Source: Propionicimonas paludicola (GTDB lineage Bacteria > Actinomycetota > Actinomycetes > Propionibacteriales > Propionibacteriaceae). Taken from it: 64,000 nt of DNA. Location of the stretch: assembly GCF_002563675.1 (NCBI RefSeq), contig NZ_PDJC01000001.1, forward strand, positions 1,736,001-1,800,000, written 5' to 3'. Below are positions 41,287-50,240 of the stretch, piece by piece. The notes under the pieces are model-generated. The model saw only the letters and a program-made list of their open reading frames with translations, was not told where the DNA came from and did not search any database. Position 1 is the first letter of the stretch. Each line of letters starts with the position of its first letter. Position numbers and translations under genes: made by a program.

Positions 41287-41995
41287 GCGATCCACCGGAG
41301 CCCAGTATCGGCGCGCGTTGGTGACCTTGGCGGCCGTGCTGGTCGTCGGAGGCGCTTCCTTGACCTCGCCGACGATCCTCAGTTCACACTCCACGCCGCC
41401 GGGAAACGCCGGGCCATCGGCGCCGCTGGTCTCACCGGCTCCCGGCGCCAGTCCGACGCCCACCAACCGTCCGCCGTCGACGGTGCAGGGCACCTCTGAT
41501 CCGGTGGAGACACCGACTGCCACCCTCCCGACGATCACGCCGACGCCGACCGTGACGATGACCAACCTGCCCCAGATCACCACCAAACGGTTCACCGTCC
41601 CGTTCACCACCGTGACCCACAAGGACGCGGGGCTGCACAAGGGCAAGACCAAGGTCGTGCGGGCCGGCGTCAACGGGCTCAAGGAGGTGACCTACACCGA
41701 CGGGAAGGTCACCGCGACCAAGGTGATTAGGAAGCCGGTGACCAAGCTGGTCGCCATCGGCACCAAGCTCACCCAGCCGTGGCTCAGCAACAAGCAGTGC
41801 GGCGACTGGAGGAACCCGTTCGCGAGGGTCACCGTCAACGACCCGGACAAGGTCGGCTACCGACTCACCCTGACCTGGGGAAAGGCGAACCAGACGTTCA
41901 AGAAGTCGGGCACCAACAACTTCGAGCTTCACCCCCGCCCGTGGTCTTGGGCCTGGTGGTGGGGCACCCCGCCGTGCGAGGCCAAGCTCGGCTAG
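41273..41995 (+). CDS. Secreted or membrane-tethered G5-domain protein
   Basis: A 240-residue envelope protein. An N-terminal hydrophobic segment (RRALVTLAAVLVVGGASL) is followed by a long Pro/Thr/Ser linker (about 30-95). A single G5 domain follows (about 103-160): FTVPFTTVTHKDAGLHKGKT, then GVNGLKEVTYTDGKVTATKV. The C-terminus has a Cys/Trp-rich part (QCGDWRNPF, PRPWSWAWWWG) with two cysteines. G5 domains bind cell-wall N-acetylglucosamine and occur in Rpf-type factors. AGGAGGTGAG is a strong ribosome-binding site, and the start lies inside the 3' end of the preceding gene, so the pair is coupled. Confidence 0.75.
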   Translation: MAGTERSTGAQYRRALVTLAAVLVVGGASLTSPTILSSHSTPPGNAGPSAPLVSPAPGASPTPTNRPPSTVQGTSDPVETPTATLPTITPTPTVTMTNLPQITTKRFTVPFTTVTHKDAGLHKGKTKVVRAGVNGLKEVTYTDGKVTATKVIRKPVTKLVAIGTKLTQPWLSNKQCGDWRNPFARVTVNDPDKVGYRLTLTWGKANQTFKKSGTNNFELHPRPWSWAWWWGTPPCEAKLG

Positions 41996-42002
41996 GCCGT
42001 CG

Positions 42003-43406
42003 CTACTTGGTGACCGTGACCTTCACGGCCTTGCCGCTGACGGCCGTGGTCTGGGCGTCGCCGGAGTACTTCACGGTGAACTGTCGGCTGCCGGTCTTGC
42101 TGAACACGAAGGTGAACTTCGCGACGCCGGCGGCCTCCTTCTTCAGCGTGACCGTGCGGGCCAGCTTGCCGTCCAAGTAGAGGCTGATCTTGCCGGTCGG
42201 CTTCACCGGGCCGGCGGCGATCTTCACCTGAACCGACAGCTTGGTCTTCAGCAGCTTGGCCTTGGCTGCGCCGAGAGTGATCTTCGCGCTGCTGGCTGCC
42301 TTGCCCACCTGATAGTCGAAGCTGACCTCCTTGGTGCGACTGCCCTCGGAGTAGGTCACCGTGACCGTGCCGGTCGCGATCTTGGCCGAGGAGAACCCCG
42401 ACAACGTGACGTCGTCGGTGACCACCCGGGTCGAGCCATCGCTGTAGCCGGCGGTCACCACGAACCCGGCCAGGTTCAGCTTCTCGCCGAGGCCGTAGCT
42501 GAGGTCGGTCGGTTCCGTCACCCGGATCGAGGACAGCGTGACCGAGGGGGACGGCCCGGCGGCCAGCGCCTTGTACTTCGCGGTCAGGCCGAACACACCG
42601 GCCACGTTCGAGGCCGCGTAGGCAGCCGAGGACGCCGACAGTGGCTTCTGCCCGGCGGTGGCCAGATCCGGGAAGACCAGGTTGGCGACCGGCTTCATCG
42701 ACCACGCCTTGCCCCGGTTCTCCTCGACCCGCAGCTTCGCGGCCAGGAACAGCACCGAGGACCGGCGGATGTGCGAGGAGTCGGTGACCACCGTGTAGCT
42801 GGTGAAGCCACCCCGGTCAGCGAGGATCTCCATCGAGTAGCGGGCATTACCGACCGTGCTGGACGACTTGGTCTCGGTGATGATCCGGTCCTTGTCCACG
42901 CCGTGGTCAAGCAGCCAGGCCTTCATCACCGCGGCCTCGGTCTTGCCGTTGCGCGGCGCCCCGCCACTGACCAGGAGGGTCGAGTGCGGGTAGGTCTGGG
43001 CGGCTTTGAGTGCCAACTTGAGCCGGCGTTCGAGCTTGGCCGATACCTTGCCGGACGAGGTCAGCGCAGAACCCAACACCACGAAGGCATGGTTCTTGCT
43101 CGGCAGCCCGGACGGGACGCTGGTGTTCATCTTCATTCCGGCCAGGACCCGGGTCCAGTCGCCGACAAAGCCCTTCCAGAGCTTGCCCTGCCAGGCCGAC
43201 TGCTTGCTGATGGCGGCGATGGCCGCGTCACGTCCACTGAGGTCGCCCTTGCCCTGCAGATAGACGACCTTCGCCTGCAGCGTGGCCAGATCGGTGTCGC
43301 TCGCCGCCGATGCCGAAGCAACCGGGGCGGACAGCGCGATCGTGCCACCGAGCGCCGCACTGAGCAGCACAGCGATCAGGCGTCGCGCGATAACGGACTG
43401 CCGCAT
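42003..43406 (-). CDS. Secreted YdcF/ElyC-like (DUF218) protein with Ig-like domains
   Basis: A 467-residue protein with a classical signal peptide (cleavage near ASASA, about residue 35). The DUF218/YdcF domain (about 100-240) shows HAFVVLGSALTSSGKVS, LLVSGGAPRNGKTEAAVM, DRIITETKSSSTVGNARYS and YTVVTDSSHIRRS. A bacterial Ig-like domain (Big_3 type: LNLAGFVVTAGYSDGSTRVV) and a second Ig-like C-terminal domain (LSVQVKIAAGPVKPTGKISLYLDG) follow. YdcF/SanA relatives affect envelope integrity. ATG 43406 is chosen for the signal peptide; a frame upstream adds 13 unsupported residues. Convergent with the G5 gene. Confidence 0.8.
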   Translation of the reverse strand: MRQSVIARRLIAVLLSAALGGTIALSAPVASASAASDTDLATLQAKVVYLQGKGDLSGRDAAIAAISKQSAWQGKLWKGFVGDWTRVLAGMKMNTSVPSGLPSKNHAFVVLGSALTSSGKVSAKLERRLKLALKAAQTYPHSTLLVSGGAPRNGKTEAAVMKAWLLDHGVDKDRIITETKSSSTVGNARYSMEILADRGGFTSYTVVTDSSHIRRSSVLFLAAKLRVEENRGKAWSMKPVANLVFPDLATAGQKPLSASSAAYAASNVAGVFGLTAKYKALAAGPSPSVTLSSIRVTEPTDLSYGLGEKLNLAGFVVTAGYSDGSTRVVTDDVTLSGFSSAKIATGTVTVTYSEGSRTKEVSFDYQVGKAASSAKITLGAAKAKLLKTKLSVQVKIAAGPVKPTGKISLYLDGKLARTVTLKKEAAGVAKFTFVFSKTGSRQFTVKYSGDAQTTAVSGKAVKVTVTK

Positions 43407-43668
43407 CGTCTCACCCTTCTCCTGGCTGTCGAGCGGGGCTCGCACAGCTGCTGGCGCGCCCTATCTGGGGGCACCACCGGTCTCCTGCTGGGGGCCGGCA
43501 TGTGTGAGTTTTACAGCTGTGACGTGAGTGCACAGAGTTACTTGAGGTTTTGCTGACTAGGGGTTGAGGGTTGGACGGGGCCTGCGGAGAGCCGTTCCGA
43601 CGGCCCGAATCAGTCCGCCGCTAGGGCCTCTGCACCGATCGCCCGGACGACCTGGCAGACTCAGCAAG

Positions 43669-44586
43669 GTGCTTACCGTGACTGTCCCGGACACCGATCT
43701 GCTGCACCGGCTGGACGACCTTTCCGACCGGGTCGAGCTGGTCCTGTGGGACCTGCTCTCGCCCCTTCCGACCGAGGTCGCCGAGCGGGTCAGCCTGGTC
43801 CAGATCGGCCACTACTGGGTGCAGCCGGATCGCTGGCGTCGGCTGACCGAGGTGCCGAACCTGCGCTACGTCCAGCTCCCCTCGGCGGGCTTCGAGCACG
43901 CCCTGCCGCTGATTCCGCCCGGGGTGACCCTCTGCAATGGCCGCGGCGTCCACTCCACCGGCACCGCCGAGTTGGCGCTGGCGCTGATCTTGGCCGCCCA
44001 GCGCGGTCTGCCGGACGCGCTGGTCGCGCAGCGCGAGGGACGCTGGTTCAGCCCGGAGCTGCCCTCGCTGGCCGATCGCCGGGTGTTGGTGGTGGGGGCC
44101 GGTTCGGTGGCCCAGGCCGTGGTCGATCGGTTGCGTCCGTTCGAGGTCGAGCTCAGCCTGGTCGCGCGCACGGCGCGTCCGGGCGTGCACGGGATCGACG
44201 AGTTGCCGCAGCTGCTGGCCCGCACCGACATCGTGGTGCTGACGGTCCCCTACTCCGCGAGCACGCATCATCTGCTCGACGCCGAGCGGCTGGCCGCGCT
44301 GCCGGACGGCGCCCTGGTGGTGAACGTGGCCCGCGGACGGGTGGTCGACACCGAGGCGCTGCTGGCCGAGCTGACCAGCGGACGCCTGCGCGCCGCCTTG
44401 GACGTCACCGATCCCGAGCCGCTGCCGGCCGAGCACCCGCTGTGGCATGCCCCGAACACCATCATCACCGCTCATCAGGGCGGCAACTCCGATGCCACCT
44501 ACCCGCGGGTGGCTGCGCTGCTGCGCCGCCAGCTGGAGCACCTGCTGGCCGGTGAGCCGCTGGACAACGTGGTCACCCATAGCTGA
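43669..44586 (+). CDS. D-2-hydroxyacid dehydrogenase family protein
   Basis: A 305-residue NAD(P)-dependent D-isomer-specific 2-hydroxyacid dehydrogenase. The nucleotide motif is VLVVGAGSVAQAVVDRL. The catalytic Arg is in VNVARGRVVDTEAL, the Glu in DVTDPEPLPAEHPLW and the His in IITAHQGGNS. It is slightly short compared with SerA-type enzymes and has no regulatory ACT domain, so glyoxylate/hydroxypyruvate- or lactate-type substrates are likelier than phosphoglycerate. GTG 43669 (CAGACT seven bases upstream) is preferred; the frame is open to 43564. Confidence 0.85.
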   Translation: MLTVTVPDTDLLHRLDDLSDRVELVLWDLLSPLPTEVAERVSLVQIGHYWVQPDRWRRLTEVPNLRYVQLPSAGFEHALPLIPPGVTLCNGRGVHSTGTAELALALILAAQRGLPDALVAQREGRWFSPELPSLADRRVLVVGAGSVAQAVVDRLRPFEVELSLVARTARPGVHGIDELPQLLARTDIVVLTVPYSASTHHLLDAERLAALPDGALVVNVARGRVVDTEALLAELTSGRLRAALDVTDPEPLPAEHPLWHAPNTIITAHQGGNSDATYPRVAALLRRQLEHLLAGEPLDNVVTHS

Positions 44587-44602
44587 CTCACCGGCCAGGT
44601 GA

Positions 44603-45841
44603 TCACCCCGCCAGGCTCAGTTGGACCGGCGACCCGGCCGGATTGACCTCGGCCAGCACGGCGTTCGGGATCCGGAAGATCCGTCCCGGGGCGGCCGGCC
44701 ACGGCGTCCGAACACTACCGATCTGCTTGCCGTCCTGGCGGGCCACCACGGTCGGGAACCGGCGATACTCCGACACCCAGCCCACCAGCCGGCCACGCAC
44801 CGGCTGCGGAGTGCCCGGACGCACCAGGCCCGGAGCCACCCAGAGCAGGGGGCCGGTCGGCTCCACCCGGACCCCGGCCGCCGGAGCGGCCTGATCGGCC
44901 AGCCAGCCACGCACCGAGGCCGCCACCTGACGCCCATCGAGGGCCGCGTTGTCGGCGGTGTCGACCGGATGCAGCAGGTTGCCGGCCGCGAACACTCCGG
45001 GCAGTTCGGTGCGCAGAGCGGCGTCCACCAGCGGTGCCAGCGAACCGGGCTGCAGCGGCAGCCCGAGCTGAGCGGCCAGCTCGTGATCGGGGATCCAGTC
45101 GGCGGTGAAGATCACCGTGTCGCAGGCCACCACCCGGGTCTGGCCGGTGGAGTGGTCGAGTACCTCGACGCCCTCCACGCGTCCCTTGCCGATCACCCGG
45201 GTCACCGTTGTGTGGGTGGCCACCGGCACCCCGAAGGCCACCCGTCCGGCCAGTGCGACCGCGGCGTAGGTCTCGGCGGCCGGACGGGCCGACGTCATCA
45301 GGACGGTCTTCACCCCGGCGTGACGCAGAGTCAGCACCGCCGACCAGGAGACCAGCTCGGAGCCGACCACCACGGCCCGCTGGCCGATCCGATGACCGAA
45401 CAGGTGCACCTGGTTCTGCAGTTCACCGGTGGTGTAGACCCCGGCCGGGCGGTCACCGGGGATCCGGCGCGCTGCCCGGGGCCGCTCCCGGGCCCCGGTG
45501 GCCAGCACGATGGCGTCGGCCTCGACGGTGAGCAGGCCGGTCGGCGTGGTCACCTCGAGGCGCCGCTCGTCCCAACCGGTGACCATGGCCGAAGTGAGCA
45601 GGTGGGCACCGGACTCGGCCGCCTTCCCGGCCAGCCGACGGGCGTAGGCCGGGCCGGTCAGCACCGTCCGCAGGTCGCGCCAGCCGTAGCCCCAGTGGTT
45701 GCTGTGGCGCGGGATGCCGCCGAGCTCTGCCTCCCGTTCGAGCAGCAGGACGTCGGCAACTCCGGCCAGGGAGGTCGCCGTGGTCAGTCCGGCCGGACCG
45801 CCACCGATGATCGCCACCTGGGTCTTACGCAGCTCACGCAT
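44603..45841 (-). CDS. FAD/NAD(P)-dependent oxidoreductase (pyridine-nucleotide-disulfide type)
   Basis: A 412-residue flavoprotein with two Rossmann motifs: VAIIGGGPAGLTTATSLAGV at the start and RAVVVGSELVSWSAVLTLRH near 155, plus the GVFAAGNLLHPVDTADNAA FAD-binding stretch. It lacks the CxxC redox motif of thioredoxin reductases. It overlaps the upstream GlpA-like gene by eight bases. It resembles the electron-passing subunit found next to GlpA/BFD-type dehydrogenases and opine or hydroxyproline oxidases, so it probably moves electrons from the operon's dehydrogenase to NAD or a quinone. Confidence 0.8.
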   Translation of the reverse strand: MRELRKTQVAIIGGGPAGLTTATSLAGVADVLLLEREAELGGIPRHSNHWGYGWRDLRTVLTGPAYARRLAGKAAESGAHLLTSAMVTGWDERRLEVTTPTGLLTVEADAIVLATGARERPRAARRIPGDRPAGVYTTGELQNQVHLFGHRIGQRAVVVGSELVSWSAVLTLRHAGVKTVLMTSARPAAETYAAVALAGRVAFGVPVATHTTVTRVIGKGRVEGVEVLDHSTGQTRVVACDTVIFTADWIPDHELAAQLGLPLQPGSLAPLVDAALRTELPGVFAAGNLLHPVDTADNAALDGRQVAASVRGWLADQAAPAAGVRVEPTGPLLWVAPGLVRPGTPQPVRGRLVGWVSEYRRFPTVVARQDGKQIGSVRTPWPAAPGRIFRIPNAVLAEVNPAGSPVQLSLAG

Positions 45842-47246
45842 CTGCCTTGCCTCCGTTCAGAAGTTCGTCGACGCGAGCGCCGCAGAAGAAGCCCTGGCAC
45901 CGTCCGTTGGTGGCCCGGGTGCGGCGGCCCAGGCCGCCACGGTCGATCGGCGGGATCGGGGAGGCCAAGGCGTCCCGGATCTCTCCGCGGGTGACCCGCT
46001 CGCAGAAACAGACGATCTCGCCGTAGGCCGGGTCGGCTGCGATCTTGTCGGCATCGGCGAACGGCCGGGTGCCGACCTGGCCGATCCAGGCCATCCTCGG
46101 CGGTGCCAGCATCTCGGCCTCGGGGATCTCGGCCAACTCCAGTCCGGCGCCGGCCAGCAGCTCGGCCGCATGGACGGCCAGCGCCATAGACGAGGTGAGC
46201 CCGGTGGACCGAATCCCGCCCAGGCACAGGTAGCGCTGGGCCGGGTCGACGTCAACCACGTAGTCGGAGTGCTCGGTGGCAGCCCGCAGACCGGCATAGC
46301 TGGCGGTCACTTCCTGGGCCAACAGCTCGGGCATGATCGTCGCACCCTTGGCCAGCAGCTCGGCGAAGCCGCCGGCCGAGGTGGACGTGTCGGTGCGATC
46401 AGTCAGGTCCTCCGCCGTCGGGCCGAGCATCACGTTTCCGTAGATGGTCGGTGAGATCAGCACGCCTTTGCCCTTGGCAGAGGGCACCGGGAGCAGGATC
46501 TCGCTGACCATCGGACGGGTGAGCTTGTCGAAGACGAACAGCTCACCCCGGCGCGGGGTCACCGTGAAGCGCTGGTAGCCGAAGGCCTGATCGAGGTGAT
46601 CACTGCCCAGGCCGGCGGCGTTCACCACCCACCGGGTGCTGATCGGCCCGGCCTCGGTGGCCAACGTGGTCAGCTCTGCGCCGACCTCGATGCCGGTGAC
46701 CCGGCGTCCGAGCAGCAGAACGGCCCCGCGGGCCTTCGCCTCGGTGGCGTAGGCAAGGGTCGTGGTCCACGGGCAGATGATCGACTCCCCCGGCACCACC
46801 AGGCCGCCCAGAGCTCCCGGCCCGAGCCGCGGCTCCCGCTGGTAGACCTCGTCGGCATCGATCTGGAAGGTCTCGGCATAGCCGTTGGCCTGCGCCTTGG
46901 CCGCCAACCCGGGCAGCGCCTCGAACTGCTCGCTGTTCCAGGCCACCAGTAGCGCGCCGGTGCGCTCCACCGGGATGCCGACCTGTGCGGCGTAGTCGCC
47001 CAGCAACCGGTAGCCGTCGTGAACCAGGCGGGATTCCAGGCTGCCTGGTTTGGCGTCGAAGCCGGTGTGCAGGATTGCGGTGTTCGCCTTCGAGGTGACG
47101 TCCCCGACATCGGGACGGGCATCCACCAAGCCGACCCGAAGCCGGTAGCCGGACAGCTGTCGGGCGACAGCCGATCCGACCACACCGGCACCGATGACGA
47201 CCACATCGAACGGCTCCGGGGTGGGAGCCGAGGTCACGCTGTTCAC
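45834..47246 (-). CDS. GlpA-like FAD dehydrogenase with C-terminal BFD [2Fe-2S] domain
   Basis: A 470-residue protein. The DAO-type FAD domain (VVVIGAGVVGSAVARQLSGY at about residue 15) and SKANTAILHTGFDAKPGS match anaerobic glycerol-3-phosphate dehydrogenase A and L-2-hydroxyglutarate oxidase relatives. The C-terminal BFD-like module has four cysteines: VCFCERVTRGEI and GRCQGFFCGARV. It starts with GTG (GGAGG seven bases upstream) overlapping the kinase stop. With an FGGY kinase upstream, oxidation of a phosphorylated polyol such as glycerol-3-phosphate is a reasonable guess, but the permease is not a glycerol facilitator. Confidence 0.83.
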   Translation of the reverse strand: MNSVTSAPTPEPFDVVVIGAGVVGSAVARQLSGYRLRVGLVDARPDVGDVTSKANTAILHTGFDAKPGSLESRLVHDGYRLLGDYAAQVGIPVERTGALLVAWNSEQFEALPGLAAKAQANGYAETFQIDADEVYQREPRLGPGALGGLVVPGESIICPWTTTLAYATEAKARGAVLLLGRRVTGIEVGAELTTLATEAGPISTRWVVNAAGLGSDHLDQAFGYQRFTVTPRRGELFVFDKLTRPMVSEILLPVPSAKGKGVLISPTIYGNVMLGPTAEDLTDRTDTSTSAGGFAELLAKGATIMPELLAQEVTASYAGLRAATEHSDYVVDVDPAQRYLCLGGIRSTGLTSSMALAVHAAELLAGAGLELAEIPEAEMLAPPRMAWIGQVGTRPFADADKIAADPAYGEIVCFCERVTRGEIRDALASPIPPIDRGGLGRRTRATNGRCQGFFCGARVDELLNGGKADA

Positions 47247-48667
47247 TGCTTTTCCTCCAGATTCCGGCCGGCCACGTCGTGCCAGCGGTTCAGGAAGTCG
47301 GCCGCACGGTCGGCTCCCCACTGCGGCTGATAGCGGCCGCTGATTCCGGCGGTGCCCACGGCATCGCCGACACTCAATGAGCGATCGATGGCCAGCCGAC
47401 CCATGGCGGCAGCCCCGAGCGCGGTGGCGTGCGGGGACGAGTAGACCTCGATCGGCACCTGGCACAGGTCGGCGGTGGCCTGCATCAGGGCCTTGCTGCG
47501 GGTCAAGCCGCCGTCCACCCGGAGCAGCTGCAACGGCTCCCCGGTGTCCTGTTCGACGACCGCCACCAACTCGGCGATCTGGGCAGCGATGCCCTGCAAC
47601 ACCGACGCCACCAGGTTGCCTCTGGTGGTGGCCAGCCCGACTCCGGTGAAGGTGGCCCGGGCATCTCCGCGCCACCAAGGGGCGGCCAGCCCGGCCAGTG
47701 CCGGGATGCAGAGCACGTCCCCGGCGCCGTCGGCCGAGAGCGGGTCGAGGTCGGTCGGGGCGGAGATCAGTCCGACGTCGGTGAGCCAGCGGACCGCCGA
47801 GGCCACCGTGAACACCTGGCCGTCCAGGCAGTAGGCAGTCTGGTCGCGCAACGTCCAGGCCACCGAGGTGGTCAGCCCGTTGCCCGAGCGCGGACCGGTC
47901 TCGCCGGTGTTCACCAGGAGGAACGCGCCGGTGCCGAAGGTGCACTTGGCCTGCCCGGCTTCCAGACAACCCTGGGCGAACAGGGCGGCCTGCTGGTCGA
48001 CCACCTGACCGCCGACCGGGATCGGCGCTCCGAAGGCGGAGCTCTCGCCGATCACCTCGTCGCAGGCGACGATGCGGGGCAGCGGCTCATTGCCCAGGGC
48101 GAACAGTTCGAGCAACTCCGGATCCCAGGTTCGCCGATCCAGATCCAGGACCAGTGACCGGGAGGCGGTGGTCACGTCGGTGACGAACTCGCCGGTGAGT
48201 TGGCGGAGCAACCAGGCGTCGGTGGTGGTGACCACCCCTTCATTGGTCACGTTGCGGCGCAGCCAGGCCAGCTTCGGCGCCGAGAAGTAGGCCTCCAGCG
48301 CCAGCCCGGTGCGGCCCTCGATCAGCTCCCGCTGGGACTCCAACTCGGCGCAGATGCCGGCCGCCCGTCCGTCCTGCCAGACCACGGCCTGGCTGAGCGG
48401 ACGCCCGGTGGCCGGATCCCAGGCCAGGACGGTCTCGCCCTGGTTGGCCAGGCTGATCACATCGACTGAGCGTCCGGCCGCAGAGAGCGCCTGGTGGCCG
48501 GCAGCCAGCACCGACTCCAGCAGTTCCTGCGGGTCCTGCTCGACGCCACCGTCGCCCAGATAGACCGGGTGCACCGGCACCTCGGCGATGCCGACGACCC
48601 CATCGCTGGGGTCGACGACGATCGCCTTGGTGCCGGACGTGCCCTGGTCGATGGCCAGAACGGTCAC
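47243..48667 (-). CDS. FGGY-family carbohydrate kinase (glycerol kinase-like)
   Basis: A 474-residue sugar/polyol kinase. The phosphate-1 motif VLAIDQGTSGTKAIVVDP opens the protein, YFSAPKLAWLRRNV resembles the GlpK substrate region, and FGTGAFLLVNTGE and LRVDGGLTRSKALMQATADL are the FGGY adenosine/phosphate signatures. It is closest in style to glycerol kinase but shorter than the usual ~500 residues. It starts with GTG inside the stop of the permease gene and overlaps the dehydrogenase downstream by four bases. Substrate uncertain: glycerol, another polyol or an amino-alcohol. Confidence 0.85.
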   Translation of the reverse strand: MTVLAIDQGTSGTKAIVVDPSDGVVGIAEVPVHPVYLGDGGVEQDPQELLESVLAAGHQALSAAGRSVDVISLANQGETVLAWDPATGRPLSQAVVWQDGRAAGICAELESQRELIEGRTGLALEAYFSAPKLAWLRRNVTNEGVVTTTDAWLLRQLTGEFVTDVTTASRSLVLDLDRRTWDPELLELFALGNEPLPRIVACDEVIGESSAFGAPIPVGGQVVDQQAALFAQGCLEAGQAKCTFGTGAFLLVNTGETGPRSGNGLTTSVAWTLRDQTAYCLDGQVFTVASAVRWLTDVGLISAPTDLDPLSADGAGDVLCIPALAGLAAPWWRGDARATFTGVGLATTRGNLVASVLQGIAAQIAELVAVVEQDTGEPLQLLRVDGGLTRSKALMQATADLCQVPIEVYSSPHATALGAAAMGRLAIDRSLSVGDAVGTAGISGRYQPQWGADRAADFLNRWHDVAGRNLEEKQ

Positions 48668-50148
48668 AGTTGGCTCACATCCGTCCCGACTTCACTGGTC
48701 AGGCTGTCCCGGCGGGTGAACCACAAGATGGCGAAGACCACGCCCCCGAGCAGGATCGTGCCGATGGCGTAGTACTGAGCAACCCGGAAGGCTTCGGGGA
48801 TGATCAGAATCGCCAGCTCGACGGTCAGCCAGATGCAGGCGCCGATCACCACCGGCCACTCCCACTTGCCCAGCTGGAAGTCGTCGGGGCTGTGGGTGAA
48901 CTTGCGCCGGGTGGCGATGTAGAGGATCACCGTGGCCGCGTACAGCAGCGCCGGCATCAGGGTGCCCGCGCCGAGGAAGCCGGCCAGGGCGTCCGCGTTG
49001 GCGTAGAAGCCCAGGGTGACCAGGATCGAAGCCGCCGCAGCCAGCACGGTCGCCCAGATCGGGCCGCCGGTGGACCGGGGCACCTTGGTGAAGGTCTCCG
49101 CGAACGGAATCCGGCCGTCCCGGGCCATGGCGTAGATCAACCGGCTGTTGGAGGTCATGATCACCAGGCCACAAGCGAAGATGGCCACACAGACCACCAC
49201 CAGCATGACCACCTCGAGGGTGTGCCCGACGGTGCGTCCGATGATGTCGGCCACCGGGGACGTGCTGGCCGAGATCTTCTCCAGATCGCCGCCGATGCCG
49301 GCCGAGATCGCCATCAGGAACAGGGTGCCGACCACGCCGGAGACCAGGACCGAGCGAACCATGGCGGCCGGGATGACCTTCTTCGGGTTCTTGGTCTCCT
49401 CGCTCAGGTTGGCCGCCGACTCCCAGCCGACCAGGGTGTAGGCACCGAGCAGGAAGGCCATCATGAACGGGCCGAGCCAGCCGAAGTAGCCCTCGGTGGG
49501 CGCCACCCCGGTAGCGGTCCAGTTGCCGATGTCACCGTTGCCGGCCGCGATCACGGCGATCGCGATCATGACGGTCAGGCCGATCATGGCGATCAGCTCG
49601 GCCCCGACGGCCGCGTTGTTGATCTTGGTCAGGATCGGGGTCGACCAGATGATCAGCAGTGCCTGCAGCACCATCACGATGGCCGTGGCGATCGCGCCCT
49701 TCAGCGGGTCGTACTCCCAGCCGAGCAACGGGAACAGGGCCACCTGCGAGAAGGCGTAGTCGACCGAGATGGTCACCGAGGTCAGGAAGGCGAACGAGAC
49801 CCAGCCGAACCACCAGCCGACCACCGGGTTGGCCAGCCGGCTGGCCCACTGGTAGGAGAAGCCGGACAGCGGGATCCGGCTGGCCAGCATGCCGTAGACC
49901 AGCGCGACCAGGATCGTCCCGACCGTGGCGATCGGCCAGGTCCAGATGCCGGCCGGGCCGGACGAGTTGAGCACCACACCGAAGGTCGAGAAGAGACCGG
50001 TGGTGATCGAGATGAACGAGAAGGCAACAGCAAACGACTCGAAACGCCCCAAGGTGCGCTTGAACTGCTGCTTGTACCCGGCGTTGGCGACGTGGGCGTC
50101 AGCCTCGTCTGCGACGGCAGGTTTCGGTTGTGTGACAGGATCGGACAT
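48664..50148 (-). CDS. APC-superfamily amino acid/amine permease
   Basis: A 494-residue transporter with 12 predicted membrane helices. Its start region QFKRTLGRFESFAVAFSFISITTGLFS and the AANLSEETKNPKKVIPAAMV loop are typical of the APC amino acid/GABA/choline-type group. It is the first gene of a tight operon with a kinase and two flavoproteins and follows a DeoR gene. A permease for amines or amino acids beside a polyol-type kinase is unusual and suggests that the substrate bears a nitrogen group. Confidence 0.87.
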   Translation of the reverse strand: MSDPVTQPKPAVADEADAHVANAGYKQQFKRTLGRFESFAVAFSFISITTGLFSTFGVVLNSSGPAGIWTWPIATVGTILVALVYGMLASRIPLSGFSYQWASRLANPVVGWWFGWVSFAFLTSVTISVDYAFSQVALFPLLGWEYDPLKGAIATAIVMVLQALLIIWSTPILTKINNAAVGAELIAMIGLTVMIAIAVIAAGNGDIGNWTATGVAPTEGYFGWLGPFMMAFLLGAYTLVGWESAANLSEETKNPKKVIPAAMVRSVLVSGVVGTLFLMAISAGIGGDLEKISASTSPVADIIGRTVGHTLEVVMLVVVCVAIFACGLVIMTSNSRLIYAMARDGRIPFAETFTKVPRSTGGPIWATVLAAAASILVTLGFYANADALAGFLGAGTLMPALLYAATVILYIATRRKFTHSPDDFQLGKWEWPVVIGACIWLTVELAILIIPEAFRVAQYYAIGTILLGGVVFAILWFTRRDSLTSEVGTDVSQL

Positions 50149-50194
50149 GGAGAACTCCTTTGGAACTTTGCCGAGTAACTGGGAGGGCTTCCGG

Positions 50195-50223
50195 GTCGGG
50201 TGACGTCGTTGGCGTCACCCGAC
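50195..50223. terminator. Hairpin between the DeoR gene and the permease operon
   Basis: An 11-base perfect stem (GTCGGGTGACG / CGTCACCCGAC) with a 7-base loop lies in the 92-base gap between the DeoR gene and the permease gene. It would stop or weaken read-through from the regulator, or act as a processing site. No T tract follows. Confidence 0.55.
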
Positions 50224-50240
50224 AGCTATTTCTGGACGAT

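Noticed and set aside
43517-43535. CTGTG-N9-CACAG, resembling a CRP/GlxR site upstream of the YdcF-like gene
   Set aside because: Spacing and half-sites do not fit TGTGA-N6-TCACA, and no second copy is present; likely chance.
43407-43560. Possible cyclic di-AMP riboswitch before the secreted YdcF-like gene
   Set aside because: I looked for the conserved ydaO-type core on the minus strand and did not find it.
44588-44602. TCACC / GGTGA mini-hairpin between convergent genes
   Set aside because: Five base pairs; cannot be told from chance.
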